From Micropruina glycogenica (lineage in GTDB: Bacteria; Actinomycetota; Actinomycetes; Propionibacteriales; Propionibacteriaceae): DNA of 64,000 nucleotides. This document shows, one piece after another, positions 45,871 through 54,882 of the stretch. The stretch is from assembly GCF_039524395.1 (NCBI RefSeq), contig NZ_BAAAGO010000044.1. The stretch is one strand, 5' to 3'. The first letter of the stretch is position 1. Each line of letters starts with the position of its first letter. Made by a program: the position numbers and the translations under genes. A model generated the notes under the pieces. The model searched no databases. It had not been told where the DNA came from and saw only the letters and a program-made list of their open reading frames with translations.

Positions 45871-46836
45871 ATGGTCAGGTTCGGCATCGTCGGCACCAAC
45901 ACGATCAGCGAATGGTTCGCCGGCGCATGCCGCGCCACCGACGGACGAGCCGAGGCCGTCGCTGTCTGCTCGCGTGACGTCGGCCGGGCCCGCGCGTTCG
46001 CCGACAAGGTCGGCGCAACGGACGCCTTCGCAGACTTGGCCACCATGGCTGAATCGGTGGATGCGGTCTACATCGCCAGCCCCAACGGGTTGCACCGCGA
46101 CCAGGCCGTGCTGGCCGCCGAAGCCGGACGGCACGTGCTGGTCGAGAAGGCGATGGGCGCCTCGCTGAGCGAGGTGCAGAGCATCTTCGCCGCCGCCGAA
46201 CGCACCGGTGTGGTGGCCATGGAAGCGATGCGCAATGTGCACACCCCCGCCCACCAGCTGATTCGCGACACGCTGCCCCGGCTCGGCACTCTGCGGCACG
46301 CACGGTTCGAGAAGCTGCAGTACTCGTCGCGTTATGACCGGTTTCGCGCCGGCGAGGTGATGAACGCGTTCGACCCGACCCTTGGCAACTCGGCCCTGGC
46401 CGACATCGGCGTCTACTGCCTGCAACCCGCCCTCGACCTGTTCGGCGCCCCGCGGCAGACCACCGGCGCCAGCCTGTGGCTCGACAACGGCTTCGAGGCC
46501 GGCGGCAGCCTGTTGCTCGACTACGGCACCCTCGTGGCCGACCTCGCCTACTCGAAGGTCGCGTCCGGGCTGGGCCCGTCGGTGATCAACGGCGAGGACG
46601 CGTCGCTGGTTCTCGACGACCCCGGCGAGCTGAGCCGCATCGTGCTGCACGAACGGGGCGGCGCCGAGACGGTGCTGCTGGACGGGCCGCAGGTCTCACC
46701 CGCCGACACGATGGTGTTCGAGGTGCTCGATTTCGTCGATCAGGTGGACGCCGGTCTGACCGACCCGCGGTGGCGCGACCTCAGTCTGTTGGCCCGTCAG
46801 GTCATGGACAACCAGCTCGACCGCGGGGCGTCCTGA
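45871..46836 (+). CDS. Gfo/Idh/MocA family oxidoreductase
   Basis: A 321-aa NAD(P)-dependent dehydrogenase with Rossmann start RFGIVGTNTISEWFAGA and the substrate domain from ALADIGVYCLQPALDLF. The usual EKP motif is EKA here (VEKAMGASLSE), a small departure in the cofactor loop. AGGAGTGAGC precedes the ATG, and a TAGGCT box at 45838-45843 may be the promoter. Sugar or polyol oxidation is likely; the substrate is unknown. Confidence 0.88.
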   Translation: MVRFGIVGTNTISEWFAGACRATDGRAEAVAVCSRDVGRARAFADKVGATDAFADLATMAESVDAVYIASPNGLHRDQAVLAAEAGRHVLVEKAMGASLSEVQSIFAAAERTGVVAMEAMRNVHTPAHQLIRDTLPRLGTLRHARFEKLQYSSRYDRFRAGEVMNAFDPTLGNSALADIGVYCLQPALDLFGAPRQTTGASLWLDNGFEAGGSLLLDYGTLVADLAYSKVASGLGPSVINGEDASLVLDDPGELSRIVLHERGGAETVLLDGPQVSPADTMVFEVLDFVDQVDAGLTDPRWRDLSLLARQVMDNQLDRGAS

Positions 46837-46880
46837 ATCGGGGTTCTCGACACGCTCACCCCACGCAGCCGGTGGTTGCG

Positions 46881-46943
46881 TGATCCCGGGGCTTGCCCCG
46901 GCATCTCGGGTGCGGACGAGATCCCGGCGTGCGCCGGGATGAC
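46881..46943. repeat. Two adjacent REP-type palindromes
   Basis: GATCCCGGGGCTTGCCCCGG and ATCCCGGCG-TG-CGCCGGGAT lie back to back between converging genes, a few bases after the uxaC stop. They likely end both transcripts. Confidence 0.65.
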
Positions 46944-46950
46944 GGGTCAG

Positions 46951-48360
46951 CTACAGCTTGAACGCCCGCTTCGGGTTGCCGACCACGAGCTCGTGCGCGG
47001 CTTCGAGCGCCTCGTCGAGGGTGAGCCGGTGCTCGCCCACCAACTTGGCGAGGTAGCCCGAGTCGACCCGACGGCTCAGGTCGTGCCTGGCCGGAATCGA
47101 CAGGTAGGCCCGGGTGTCGTCGATGAAGCCGGACGTGCGGGTGAACCCGGCCGTCTCGGTGATCGCGCCGCGGAACCGGGCCATCGCCTCGGGGGCGTCG
47201 ATGAACCACCACGGCACCCCGACGAACACCGACGGGTAGAAGCCCGCCAGCGGCGCGAGTTCACGCGAGTACACCGTCTCGTCGATGGTGAACGGCACCA
47301 GGTGAAACCCGGGTGACGTGCCGAACGCGGCCAGCACCGGCTGCAGCGCGTTGGTGTATTCGACCGCCATCGGAATGTCGCAGCCGACGTCCGCGCCGTA
47401 GGTGTCGAACGTGGGCGTGTGATGGTTGCGGTACACCGCCGGGTGCAGGGTCATCACCAGGCCGTCGTCGGCGGCCATGCGGGCCTGGGCGAACATGAAG
47501 TTGCGGCGCAGCGTGTCGGCCTCGGCGGCGCTGATTCGTCCCGCCCGGGCCAGGGCGTACAGCCGGTCGGCCTCGGCATCGTCGATGGGTTCGATGCGTG
47601 CGTCGCGGTGCGAATGGTCGGTCGAGACCGCCCCGTTCGCCTTGAAGAACGCGCGGCGGTTCTCCATCGCCGCCAGCCACCCCGCGTAGCTGCCGGTGTC
47701 GACGCCGCTCACCTCGCCCAACCGGTCGATCAGGTCGTTCCAACCCGCCGCGGCCGGCTCCAGGTACTTGTCCGGACGGAACGTGGGCGCGACCGTGCCC
47801 GTCCAGGTCGGGTCGGCGGCCAGCTTGGCGTGCGAGGCCAGATCGTCGCAGGGGTCGTCGGTGGTGGCGATGAACTCGATGCCGAACCGGTCGTACAGGG
47901 CCCGCGGCCTGAAGGCGGGGGTGACCAGTTGGGCGGCGATGGCGTCGTAGATCTCGTCGGCGGTGTCGGCGGACGGCATCAGATCAATGCCGAAGATCTC
48001 GGCCAGTTCGCTCTCGAACCAGAACCGAACCGGGGTGCCGCGAAACACCGTCCAATGCGTGCAGAGGTGGCGAAACGCGGCCCGCGCCTGCTCTGGGGTG
48101 AAGGTGCTCTGCCCCACCCCGAGGTCGGCCAGGCTGACCCCGCTGGCGTGCAGCAGCCGATTCACGTAGTGGTCGGGGGTGAGCAGCAGTGACGTCGGAT
48201 CACCGAACGGTTCGTCGTCGGCCAGCCATTGAGCGGGCACGTGCCCGTGCGGCGAGATGATCGGCAGGTCTTTCACCGACGCGTAGATCTCGCGCGCGAG
48301 CGGACGCACCGTCGGGTCGCTCGGCAGCACACGGTCGGGGTTGAGTTCCAGGTGGGCCAT
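46951..48360 (-). CDS. uxaC: Glucuronate isomerase
   Basis: A 469-aa member of the UxaC family, amidohydrolase-fold isomerases that turn D-glucuronate to D-fructuronate and D-galacturonate to D-tagaturonate. The N-terminal metal motif is SPHGHVPAQWLADDEPFGDP, and DHYVNRLLHASGVSL, EFIATTDDPCDDL and HPAVYRNHHTPTFDTYG-like stretches are conserved. Length is normal. The UxuA/UxuB enzymes of the pathway are not in the window, though two oxidoreductases and two TIM-barrel isomerases follow and may extend it. Confidence 0.95.
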   Translation of the reverse strand: MAHLELNPDRVLPSDPTVRPLAREIYASVKDLPIISPHGHVPAQWLADDEPFGDPTSLLLTPDHYVNRLLHASGVSLADLGVGQSTFTPEQARAAFRHLCTHWTVFRGTPVRFWFESELAEIFGIDLMPSADTADEIYDAIAAQLVTPAFRPRALYDRFGIEFIATTDDPCDDLASHAKLAADPTWTGTVAPTFRPDKYLEPAAAGWNDLIDRLGEVSGVDTGSYAGWLAAMENRRAFFKANGAVSTDHSHRDARIEPIDDAEADRLYALARAGRISAAEADTLRRNFMFAQARMAADDGLVMTLHPAVYRNHHTPTFDTYGADVGCDIPMAVEYTNALQPVLAAFGTSPGFHLVPFTIDETVYSRELAPLAGFYPSVFVGVPWWFIDAPEAMARFRGAITETAGFTRTSGFIDDTRAYLSIPARHDLSRRVDSGYLAKLVGEHRLTLDEALEAAHELVVGNPKRAFKL

Positions 48361-48416
48361 GAGTGGCAGCTTTCTCGAAATGGGTGGTTATCGATGGTGA
48401 GGCTTGTCGGGCTCTC

Positions 48417-48530
48417 GTTGGTCGAGCCTGTCGAGACCCTCTCGGCAGGGAGGCGCTGATCAACCGGCCGGGGCCGTTGGTTGAGCTTGTCGAAATCCCG
48501 TGCCGCAACGGGTCTGGACGAGCTCGACCG
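48417..48530. repeat. Three units of the GGTCGAGCTTGTCGAGACC family
   Basis: Units at 48417-48438, 48475-48497 and 48511-48530 (TTGGTCGAGCCTGTCGAGAC, TTGGTTGAGCTTGTCGAAAT and the inverted GGTCTGGACGAGCTCGACC). They fill the gap between uxaC and the downstream oxidoreductase gene. Confidence 0.7.
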
Positions 48531-48540
48531 GCATGAGTTC

Positions 48541-49554
48541 CTACAGCGGGGTGCCGTCGGGCAACAGCCCCGATTGGGCGTAGGTCGTCCGCAGCACGCG
48601 CAGGGCGCCCAGGCCCACGTCAGGGGTGAGCCAGAACGGCTCGGGGTCGTCGAGCCGGGCGTAGAAGTCGTCGATCAGCAGGGCGTGGCCGAGCCCCCAG
48701 TACGACCGGGCACCGTCGGCTTGCGCGTCGGTGGCGAGCATGCGCGTACCGTCGGCGTCGGTCAGCCGCAGCTCGCCGGCGGCCAGGGTGAGGGTGCCGT
48801 CGCGTCCGGTGATCTCGAGTTCGACGGCGGCGTTGGTGTGATGGCTGTTGGTGGCGAAGAACACCGTCCGCGGGCCGCCCTCGTGGTCGATCACGATGGT
48901 GGCGTTGTCTTCGACCTCGATGGTGTCGTCCGCCAGGTTGGCCGCCTTGCCCCGCACGGTCACCGGGTCGCCGACAAACCACAGCAGCAGGTCGAGGGTG
49001 TGAATCGCCTGGTTGATCAGGGCGCCGCCGCCGCCCTCGCTCCAGCGGCCCCGCCAGGGCGCCGCCGCGTAGTACGGGGCCGGCCTCGACCACCAGACGG
49101 ACGCCCGTCCGCCCGCGATCGGGCCCAACACGCCGGACGCCAGAGCGTCGCGGACGGCCACCGAGGTGGGGTTGTAGCGGTTCTGCAGCACCAGACCCAC
49201 CTTGACGCTGGCGGTGCGGGCACGCTCGGCCAGTTCTTCGGCCTCAGCGACCGTGTGGCCCACCGGCTTCTCGGTGAGCACGTGCACACCGGCCTCGATC
49301 GCGTCGAGGGCCACCGGCACGTGCTGGTGGTGGGGGGTGGTGACGTGCACCACCTGCGGGTGGAGGGCGTCGAACAGGCTCTGATGGTCGGTGAATCCCG
49401 GCACCCCCAGGCGTTCGGATGCCTGCGCGGCCCGCTCGGGGTCGACGTCGCACACCCCGACCAACCGAACTCGCGGGTTGCCGGCGATCGCGGCGAGATG
49501 CACCGCGGAAATGTCGCCGATGCCGACGACGGCGGTGGTGATCGGCTCACTCAT
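48541..49554 (-). CDS. Gfo/Idh/MocA family oxidoreductase
   Basis: A 337-aa sugar or polyol dehydrogenase. The Rossmann part starts TTAVVGIGDISAVHLAAIAG, TEKPVGHTVAEAEEL holds the catalytic Lys, and NQAIHTLDLLLWFVG gives the substrate-side motif. It overlaps the upstream isomerase gene by 8 nt and is second in that operon. It probably works with the isomerase on the same sugar. Confidence 0.9.
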   Translation of the reverse strand: MSEPITTAVVGIGDISAVHLAAIAGNPRVRLVGVCDVDPERAAQASERLGVPGFTDHQSLFDALHPQVVHVTTPHHQHVPVALDAIEAGVHVLTEKPVGHTVAEAEELAERARTASVKVGLVLQNRYNPTSVAVRDALASGVLGPIAGGRASVWWSRPAPYYAAAPWRGRWSEGGGGALINQAIHTLDLLLWFVGDPVTVRGKAANLADDTIEVEDNATIVIDHEGGPRTVFFATNSHHTNAAVELEITGRDGTLTLAAGELRLTDADGTRMLATDAQADGARSYWGLGHALLIDDFYARLDDPEPFWLTPDVGLGALRVLRTTYAQSGLLPDGTPL

Positions 49555-50383
49555 AGTCGATGCCCTCGTCTCGCAGCACCTTCACGAAGGCGGTGTGGGC
49601 GGCGCGCCAGTTGTCGGGGCCCGAGAAGCCGCCGAGTGAATGGCCGATCTGCAGGTGCGGCTCGAGCGAGGCGAAGCCCTCGAAGCCGTCAGCGGCGAAG
49701 GCGCGCATCGACTCGCGGAACTCGCCGTCACCCTCACCGGCCGGCACCACGACGCTGTCGGCGAACCGGGCGTCCTTCACCTGCAGGTAGTCGACGTGGG
49801 GCGACAGCATCGCGTACCCGTGGGTGAACGGGTGTACGCCGCACTGCACGAAGTTGGCGTTGTCCCAGGTGAGCTTCAGCGTCGGGCTGTCGACGGCTTG
49901 GACGATATCGAGGCAGCGCCGCGGAATGTCGCCGTAGATCTCTTTCTCGTTCTCGTGGATCAGGGTGATGCCGCTGCCCTCGGCCACGGAGGTCAGGTCA
50001 CGCATGCGGGTGATCACCTCGTCGCGGTAGTCGTCGGGGTTCTCGCTCTCGTCGATGAAGTAGCTGAAGATGCGCATGTAGGGCGCCTCGAAGAACTGGG
50101 CCACCTTGACGGCGTGCGCCATGCGTTCGAGATGTGGGCCGTTGTCGTCGGTGATCTTGATCTTGCCGATCGGTGACCCGATGCTCGACACCTTGACGCC
50201 GGCGGCGTCCAGGGCCTGCTTGGCGCGGCGCAGTTGCGCGTCGTCGAGGTCGAGCGCGTTGACGTTCCAGGCGGTGCGCAACTCGATGTACTTCAGGCCC
50301 AGCTCGGTGACCAGGGCGAGTTGTTCGTCGAGGTCGGGGGCTATTTCGTCGGCAAAGCCAGACAGGGTCCACATGGTCGTCAT
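49547..50383 (-). CDS. Sugar phosphate isomerase/epimerase family protein
   Basis: A 278-aa TIM-barrel protein of the xylose isomerase-like family, starting WTLSGFADEIAPDLDEQLAL. Metal-binding acids are seen in LIHENEKEIYGD, LTWDNANFVQCG and YLQVKDARF. The first gene of a two-gene operon, divergent from a second oxidoreductase/isomerase pair. ATG 50383 or the ATG three codons later could be the start. A role as 3-keto-sugar or inosose isomerase would fit the Gfo/Idh neighbour. Confidence 0.87.
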   Translation of the reverse strand: MTTMWTLSGFADEIAPDLDEQLALVTELGLKYIELRTAWNVNALDLDDAQLRRAKQALDAAGVKVSSIGSPIGKIKITDDNGPHLERMAHAVKVAQFFEAPYMRIFSYFIDESENPDDYRDEVITRMRDLTSVAEGSGITLIHENEKEIYGDIPRRCLDIVQAVDSPTLKLTWDNANFVQCGVHPFTHGYAMLSPHVDYLQVKDARFADSVVVPAGEGDGEFRESMRAFAADGFEGFASLEPHLQIGHSLGGFSGPDNWRAAHTAFVKVLRDEGIDYE

Positions 50384-50502
50384 TCACCTTCGTTGGTTGG
50401 GCAGCGGTGCCGGTCACTACCCATTTGAGCCGAGCCGGCCGAAGGCGGCAACGTCCGATGACAACAGGTGGCAACCACAGCCGTCCCGATCGTCGGCAGC
50501 CC

Positions 50503-50546
50503 TAGCGTGAGGGAACCAAGCTCCCCAATCCACAAACAACGGAGGG
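50503..50546 (+). promoter_or_regulatory. -10 box and strong SD for the 50551 operon
   Basis: TAGCGT at 50503-50508 is a probable -10, and GGAGGG at 50541-50546 is a strong ribosome site 4 nt before the ATG. The leader is about 35 nt. It is the divergent promoter of the second Gfo/Idh-isomerase pair. Confidence 0.5.
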
Positions 50547-50550
50547 ATCA

Positions 50551-51723
50551 ATGACCGATCGCACCGTCCGCATGGGAATCATCGGCCTCGGCGCTCAGGG
50601 CGGCTACTACGCCGGCTTCTTGAGCCGGGGTCGGGTGCCCAACGTTCAACTCGCCGCCATCTGCGACACCGACGAGTCCAAGCGCGAAGCCACCGAGGGC
50701 TTCGGCGTACCGTTCTTCACCGATTACCACGACATGCTGGCCAGCGGCCAGGTGGACGCGGTGGTCACCACCATTCCGCACTACCTGCACCCCGAGGTGG
50801 GCATCGGCGCCCTCGACGCCGGCCTGCACGTGTTGGTCGAGAAGCCGATCGGTGTGTACACCACGCAGGCCCGCGCGCTGCTCGATCACGCCGCTCAGAC
50901 CAGCGACCGCACCACCGCGGTGATGTTCAACCAGCGCACCAACCCGCTCTACATCGACCTGCGCAACCTGATTCAAAGCGGCGAGCTGGGCAAGCTGCGG
51001 CACACGAGCTGGATCATCACCACGTGGTGGCGTCCGCAGGGCTACTACGACCAGAGCGCCTGGCGCGCCACCTGGGGCGGCGAGGGGGGCGGCGTGCTGG
51101 TCAACCAGGCCCCGCACCAGCTCGATCTGTGGCAGTGGTTGTGCGGCGTGCCCAAGTCGGTGTTCGCCAAGCTGGCCTTCGGGTTCAAGCGCGACATCGC
51201 CGTCGAAGACGAAGTGACCGCGCTGGTCGACTTCGGCGACGGCGCCACCGGCACCTTCACCACCTGCACCCACGACCTGGCCGGCACCGACCGGCTCGAG
51301 ATTCTGTTCGACGCGGGCAAGATCGTCGTCGACGACTCCAAGACGGTCACGATCACCAAGCTCAGCGCTCCCGAGCAAGAGCTCAGCGCAGGCATGAACA
51401 TGGACGACGTGCGTCGCCTGTTCACCGGTGAGGGCGACCTGTCGCAGTACACGACCGTGACGACCCGCACCTACGACTCGCCGTGGAGCGACCAGCACCC
51501 GGCCGTGATGCAGAACTTCGCTGCGAACATTCTCGACGCCGAGCCGCTGGTGGCTCCGGTGGACGACGGCATTCACGGCGTGCGGCTGGCCAACGCGATT
51601 CACCTGTCGGGCTGGGTCGGCGAAGAGGTCTCGATCACCGATTTCGACGAGCAGCGCTACCTGAGCGAACTGAACAAGCGGATCGCCGACGAGGGCCAGT
51701 TCCCGCTGCGAGAGGAGGGCTGA
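50551..51723 (+). CDS. Gfo/Idh/MocA family oxidoreductase
   Basis: A 390-aa dehydrogenase with Rossmann start MGIIGLGAQGGYYAGFLSRG, VEKPIGVYTTQARAL and NQAPHQLDLWQWLCGVPKSV. Its length fits the YcjS-like branch of sugar dehydrogenases. It forms an operon with the isomerase three bases downstream, and both mirror the divergent pair at 48541-50383. 3-keto-glycoside metabolism is one possible role (inference). Confidence 0.9.
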   Translation: MTDRTVRMGIIGLGAQGGYYAGFLSRGRVPNVQLAAICDTDESKREATEGFGVPFFTDYHDMLASGQVDAVVTTIPHYLHPEVGIGALDAGLHVLVEKPIGVYTTQARALLDHAAQTSDRTTAVMFNQRTNPLYIDLRNLIQSGELGKLRHTSWIITTWWRPQGYYDQSAWRATWGGEGGGVLVNQAPHQLDLWQWLCGVPKSVFAKLAFGFKRDIAVEDEVTALVDFGDGATGTFTTCTHDLAGTDRLEILFDAGKIVVDDSKTVTITKLSAPEQELSAGMNMDDVRRLFTGEGDLSQYTTVTTRTYDSPWSDQHPAVMQNFAANILDAEPLVAPVDDGIHGVRLANAIHLSGWVGEEVSITDFDEQRYLSELNKRIADEGQFPLREEG

Positions 51724-51726
51724 ACC

Positions 51727-52575
51727 ATGGCCAACATCGGCGTGCAACTCATGATGGTCAAGAACGAGATCGGCGACCAGGGCATATACCCCGTGCTCGA
51801 ACGCATCGCCGAACTCGGCTACCGCAGCGTCGAGGTGTCGCAGGTGGCGACCGACGAGGCCAACATCGCCGGCCTGGAGCGGGCCAAGAACGAACTGGGC
51901 GTCGAGGTGGCGGCCATGTCGGTGGGCCTGAAGAAGGGCTCGACCAACACCGGCGACGCCCTCGACGTCGACTTCGACCGCGTCGTCGACAACTGCCGGC
52001 GGCTCGACTGCCGGTTCACCCGCATCGGCATGATGCCGTTCGACGCCATGGTGTCGAAGGACGCCGTGGTCGCCTTCGCCGAGCAGGCCGAAGAAGCCGC
52101 GCAGCGGCTGGCTGCCGAGGGCATCACGCTGGCCTACCACAACCACCACGTCGACTTCGCCAAGCACGACGGCGAAACCTTGTTCGACATCGTCCGGCGC
52201 GTGTCACCCACCCTGCACTTCGAGATCGACGTGCACTGGGTGCAGCGCGGCGGCCGTAACCCGGTGGACGTGCTGCGCGAGTTCGCCGGCCAGGTCGAAC
52301 TGGTGCACCTGAAGGACTACCGGGTGGCGACCATGCCCGAATCGAGTCTCGGGCTGCTCGAAGCGGGCGACTTCGCCGGCTTCATGGCCGAGTTCGCCAA
52401 CCTGGTGCAGTTCGCCGAGGTGGGTCAGGGCACCATCGACTTCGGCGCGGTCATTCCGCAGGCGCTGGAAAGCGGTGCCGAGTACCTGCTGGTCGAGCAG
52501 GACCAGCTCTACGGCCGCGACCCCTTCGACTGCCTGGCCGACTCGATGGCACACGTCAAGAGCCTCGGCTACTGA
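51727..52575 (+). CDS. Sugar phosphate isomerase/epimerase family protein
   Basis: A 282-aa TIM-barrel isomerase starting MANIGVQLMMVKNEIGDQG. Metal ligands are likely in AYHNHHVDF, FEIDVHWVQRGG, VHLKDYRV and LLVEQDQLYGRDP, all standard for IolE/YcjR-like enzymes. Only three bases separate it from the oxidoreductase. It should act after or before that enzyme on a keto sugar. Confidence 0.88.
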   Translation: MANIGVQLMMVKNEIGDQGIYPVLERIAELGYRSVEVSQVATDEANIAGLERAKNELGVEVAAMSVGLKKGSTNTGDALDVDFDRVVDNCRRLDCRFTRIGMMPFDAMVSKDAVVAFAEQAEEAAQRLAAEGITLAYHNHHVDFAKHDGETLFDIVRRVSPTLHFEIDVHWVQRGGRNPVDVLREFAGQVELVHLKDYRVATMPESSLGLLEAGDFAGFMAEFANLVQFAEVGQGTIDFGAVIPQALESGAEYLLVEQDQLYGRDPFDCLADSMAHVKSLGY

Positions 52576-52657
52576 CTCATCATCGCGGACGGCCGCGGAC
52601 CGCAGGCTCGGCACGTCAGCCGAAAGCCCGCGCTCTGGGCGCCGACGATGGAATCTG

Positions 52658-52689
52658 GGTGGGCCTGACCTGGGCTTGAACCAGTGACC
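52658..52689 (-). other. Degenerate tRNA-Ile 3'-end remnant (possible old att site)
   Basis: On the minus strand GGTCACTGGTTCAAGCCCAG and the following GGTCAGGCCCACCC match the T-arm and acceptor end of the tRNA-Ile at 63762-63838 with one inserted base and three substitutions. It is enclosed by an 8-bp inverted repeat (GACGATGG at 52644-52651, CCATCGTC at 52688-52695). It may mark an older integration at the same tRNA, or be an unrelated hairpin that looks like a T-arm. Confidence 0.55.
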
Positions 52690-52714
52690 ATCGTCCCTGC
52701 AGTCACCGTTTGAC

Positions 52715-52762
52715 GATCGAGCCTGTCGAGTCCCCCCGAACTGGATCTCGACAGGCCCGATC
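52715..52762. repeat. GGTCGAGCCTGTCGAG-type inverted repeat
   Basis: GATCGAGCCTGTCGAG (52715-52730) and CTCGACAGGCCCGATC (52747-52762) pair with one mismatch. It lies directly downstream of the truncated end of aceB and may mark the breakpoint. Confidence 0.65.
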
Positions 52763-52778
52763 ACCAAGGCGCCCTCGA

Positions 52779-53729
52779 TCAGCCCGCGGCTCGTTCGACC
52801 AGGGTCTTGATGAACGAGAAGATGTAGTCCCAGCGGCCCGCGTTCAGCCCGGCGCTGTATTCGCGCAACTCGTAGAGAATCTCGGTCATCTCGAACGCCG
52901 CCGGAAACGTCTCCAGCAGGCAGGTGGCCCGAATCGTGCCCGGCTCGATGCCCAGCGACGCCTCGGCGTGGGCGAACACGTCGCGCCACAGTGCCGCCTC
53001 GTGCCGCGATTCCAGCTTGGGCAGGTAGAAGTACGGGCCGCGGCCCCGCTCGATCAGCTCCCGGGCGTTGTGAAAGAAGTACAGCCCGAAGTCGACGAAC
53101 GCGGCGACGATGGGCTCGCCGTCCAGCAGCAGATGGTCCTCCGACAAGTGCCAGCCGCGCGGCCGGACCATGATCGTGGCGGTCCGCTCGCTCAGCGCGT
53201 AGCGCTTGCCGTCGTCGGTGGTGAAGTCGATCTGCCGGCGGATGGCGTCGAACAGGTTCAGTTGCCCCTCCACGATGTTCGGCCAGCTCGGCGCGGTGGC
53301 GTCCTCGAAGTCGGCCATCCACACCCGGGCACCCAAATTGAGCGCGTTGATCGTCATCCGCGCCGTGGGTGGCCCGGTGATCTCGCAACGCCGGTCGTCC
53401 AGCCCGGGCCCCGGCGCAGCCACCCGCCAGCCGGTGTCCGCCCTGATCGCTGCGGTCTCGGCCGGGAACCCGAAGTCTGGACGCTCGCTGCGCAGGTCTC
53501 GCCTGCGCTGCAGCAACTCGTCGCGGCGCCCGGCGAAGCGCCGCTGCAGCCCGGCGACGAAATCGAGCGCCTCGTCGGTCAGGATCTCACCGTGGCGATC
53601 ACCGGACGGCCCGCGCACCCGCAACCTACTGCTCGGCCGCGCCGGCGAGGTCGGGTCGCCGGTCGGTGGCTGCTGGTCGGACGGTCGGGGGGCCGGGCCG
53701 GTGCCGGCACCGCTGGTGTCGCTGGTCAT
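52779..53729 (-). pseudogene. aceB: Malate synthase A, C-terminal part missing
   Basis: The 316 residues match the N-terminal part of malate synthase A: LTDEALDFVAGLQRRF, MADFEDATAPSWPNIVEGQ, MVRPRGWHLSE, LETFPAAFEMTEILYELRE and NAGRWDYIFSFIKTL. The match stops there, at roughly residue 285 of a family length of about 535, and the frame ends after VERAAG. The missing half carries the catalytic Asp and the C-terminal domain, so the product should be inactive. It follows aceA directly (TGATG), behind AGGAG. A palindromic repeat lies right at the break. Confidence 0.85.
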
Positions 53730-53731
53730 CA

Positions 53732-54604
53732 TCAATCTCCTGCTCGCACGGTGGGGCGGGTCAGGGGGTGAACTGCTCCGCCTCGGCCGATCCTGGCCAG
53801 GGCGGTGGTCGCGCTGTCAGGGTTCAGCGCGGTGGCGACCTGGTCGAAGTAGCCGGTGCCGACTTCGGCCTGGTGCCGAGTCGCGGTGTAGCCGTTGGGC
53901 TCGTCGGCGAACTCGGCCTGCTGCAGGGCCACGTAGGCGGGCATGCCGTGAGCCGCGTAGTCGCGGGCCAGCGTGAACATCGAGTGGTTCAGGGCGTGGA
54001 ACCCGGCGAGCGTGATGAACTGGAATCGGTAGCCCAGTTCGCCCAGGCCGTCCTGGAAGGCCGCGATCTGCCGGTCGTCGAGCGCCGCCTTCCAGTTGAA
54101 CGAGGGCGAGCAGTTGTAGGCCAGCATCTTGCCCGGGAACTCGCGGTGCAGTTCGGTGGCGAACTCGGCGGCCAGTCCCAGGTCGGGGGTGCCGGTCTCG
54201 ACCCAGATCAGGTCCGCGTGCGGCGCGTACGCCTTCGCCCTGGCCAGCACCTGGCCCAGTCCCGACCGCACTCGGTAAAACCCCTCGCTGGTGCGTTCAC
54301 CGGTGCAGAACGGCTGGTCGGTCGGGTCCACGTCCGAGGTGAGCAGGTCGGCCGCCAGGGCGTCGGTGCGGGCGATCACCAGCGTCTCGGTGCCCAGCAC
54401 GTCGGCGGCCAGCCGGGCCGCGTTCAGCGTGCGGACGTGCTGCGCGGTCGGGATCAGCACCTTGCCGCCCAGGTGGCCGCACTTCTTCTCCGAGCTGAGC
54501 TGGTCCTCCCAGTGCACCCCCGCCGCACCGGCGGCGATCATCTGCTTCATCAGCTCGAACGCGTTCAGCGGGCCGCCGAAACCGGCCTCCGCGTCCCGGC
54601 TGAT
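53732..54604 (-). pseudogene. aceA: Isocitrate lyase, N-terminal part missing
   Basis: The frame encodes the C-terminal 280 or so residues of isocitrate lyase, starting at DAEAGFGGPLNAFELMKQMI and including the catalytic KKCGH loop, AYNCSPSFNW and QEVGTGYFD-like HQAEVGTGYFDQVATAL. About 155 N-terminal residues are absent: upstream of DAEAG the similarity stops at once, and an in-frame TGA lies at 54605-54607. No suitable start remains. It was the first gene of an aceA-aceB operon. The break lies 140 bp from the attL copy of the element, hinting that earlier recombination at this tRNA removed the 5' part. Confidence 0.85.
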
Positions 54605-54745
54605 TCAGCAACTGAGCACCCTCGCGGTCGGCCGCCCCCAGGGACTGAGCGGCGCCGCTTGCACGTCCTTCAGGTCGCAATGAGGTCGCATATTGTGAGC
54701 AACGGTGACGGACTACCGTGAAACATCTAGTCAAACGCGGTTTCG

Positions 54746-54774
54746 TCTGGTGGGCCTAACTGGACTTGAACCAG
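54746..54774. other. Left attachment site
   Basis: A copy of the last 27 nt of tRNA-Ile (CCA end, acceptor and T-arm) plus 2 flanking bases, identical over 29 bp to 63760-63788. Identity stops within the T-arm at CCAG, after which the left copy goes on with CCAACG. The 272 bp from 54605 to the PIN gene otherwise hold no gene. Confidence 0.88.
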
Positions 54775-54843
54775 CCAACGCCGTTCCCGGGAGGTACCTC
54801 CCACAAGCACAAATACAAGACGTCACCTAACTGTTTCTTGCGG

Positions 54844-54867
54844 CGTGCAGCTTGCGTGCATTATCAG
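54844..54867. repeat. Candidate integrase arm-type site, left
   Basis: This 24-bp sequence, with two CGTGCA cores 11 bp apart (CGTGCAGCTTGCGTGCATTA), matches 63624-63647 at 22 of 24 positions. The two copies lie 70 and 113 bp inside the two att sites in the same orientation, which is where tyrosine-recombinase arm sites are expected. Confidence 0.55.
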
Positions 54868-54882
54868 TTGGCGAGATCCAGC

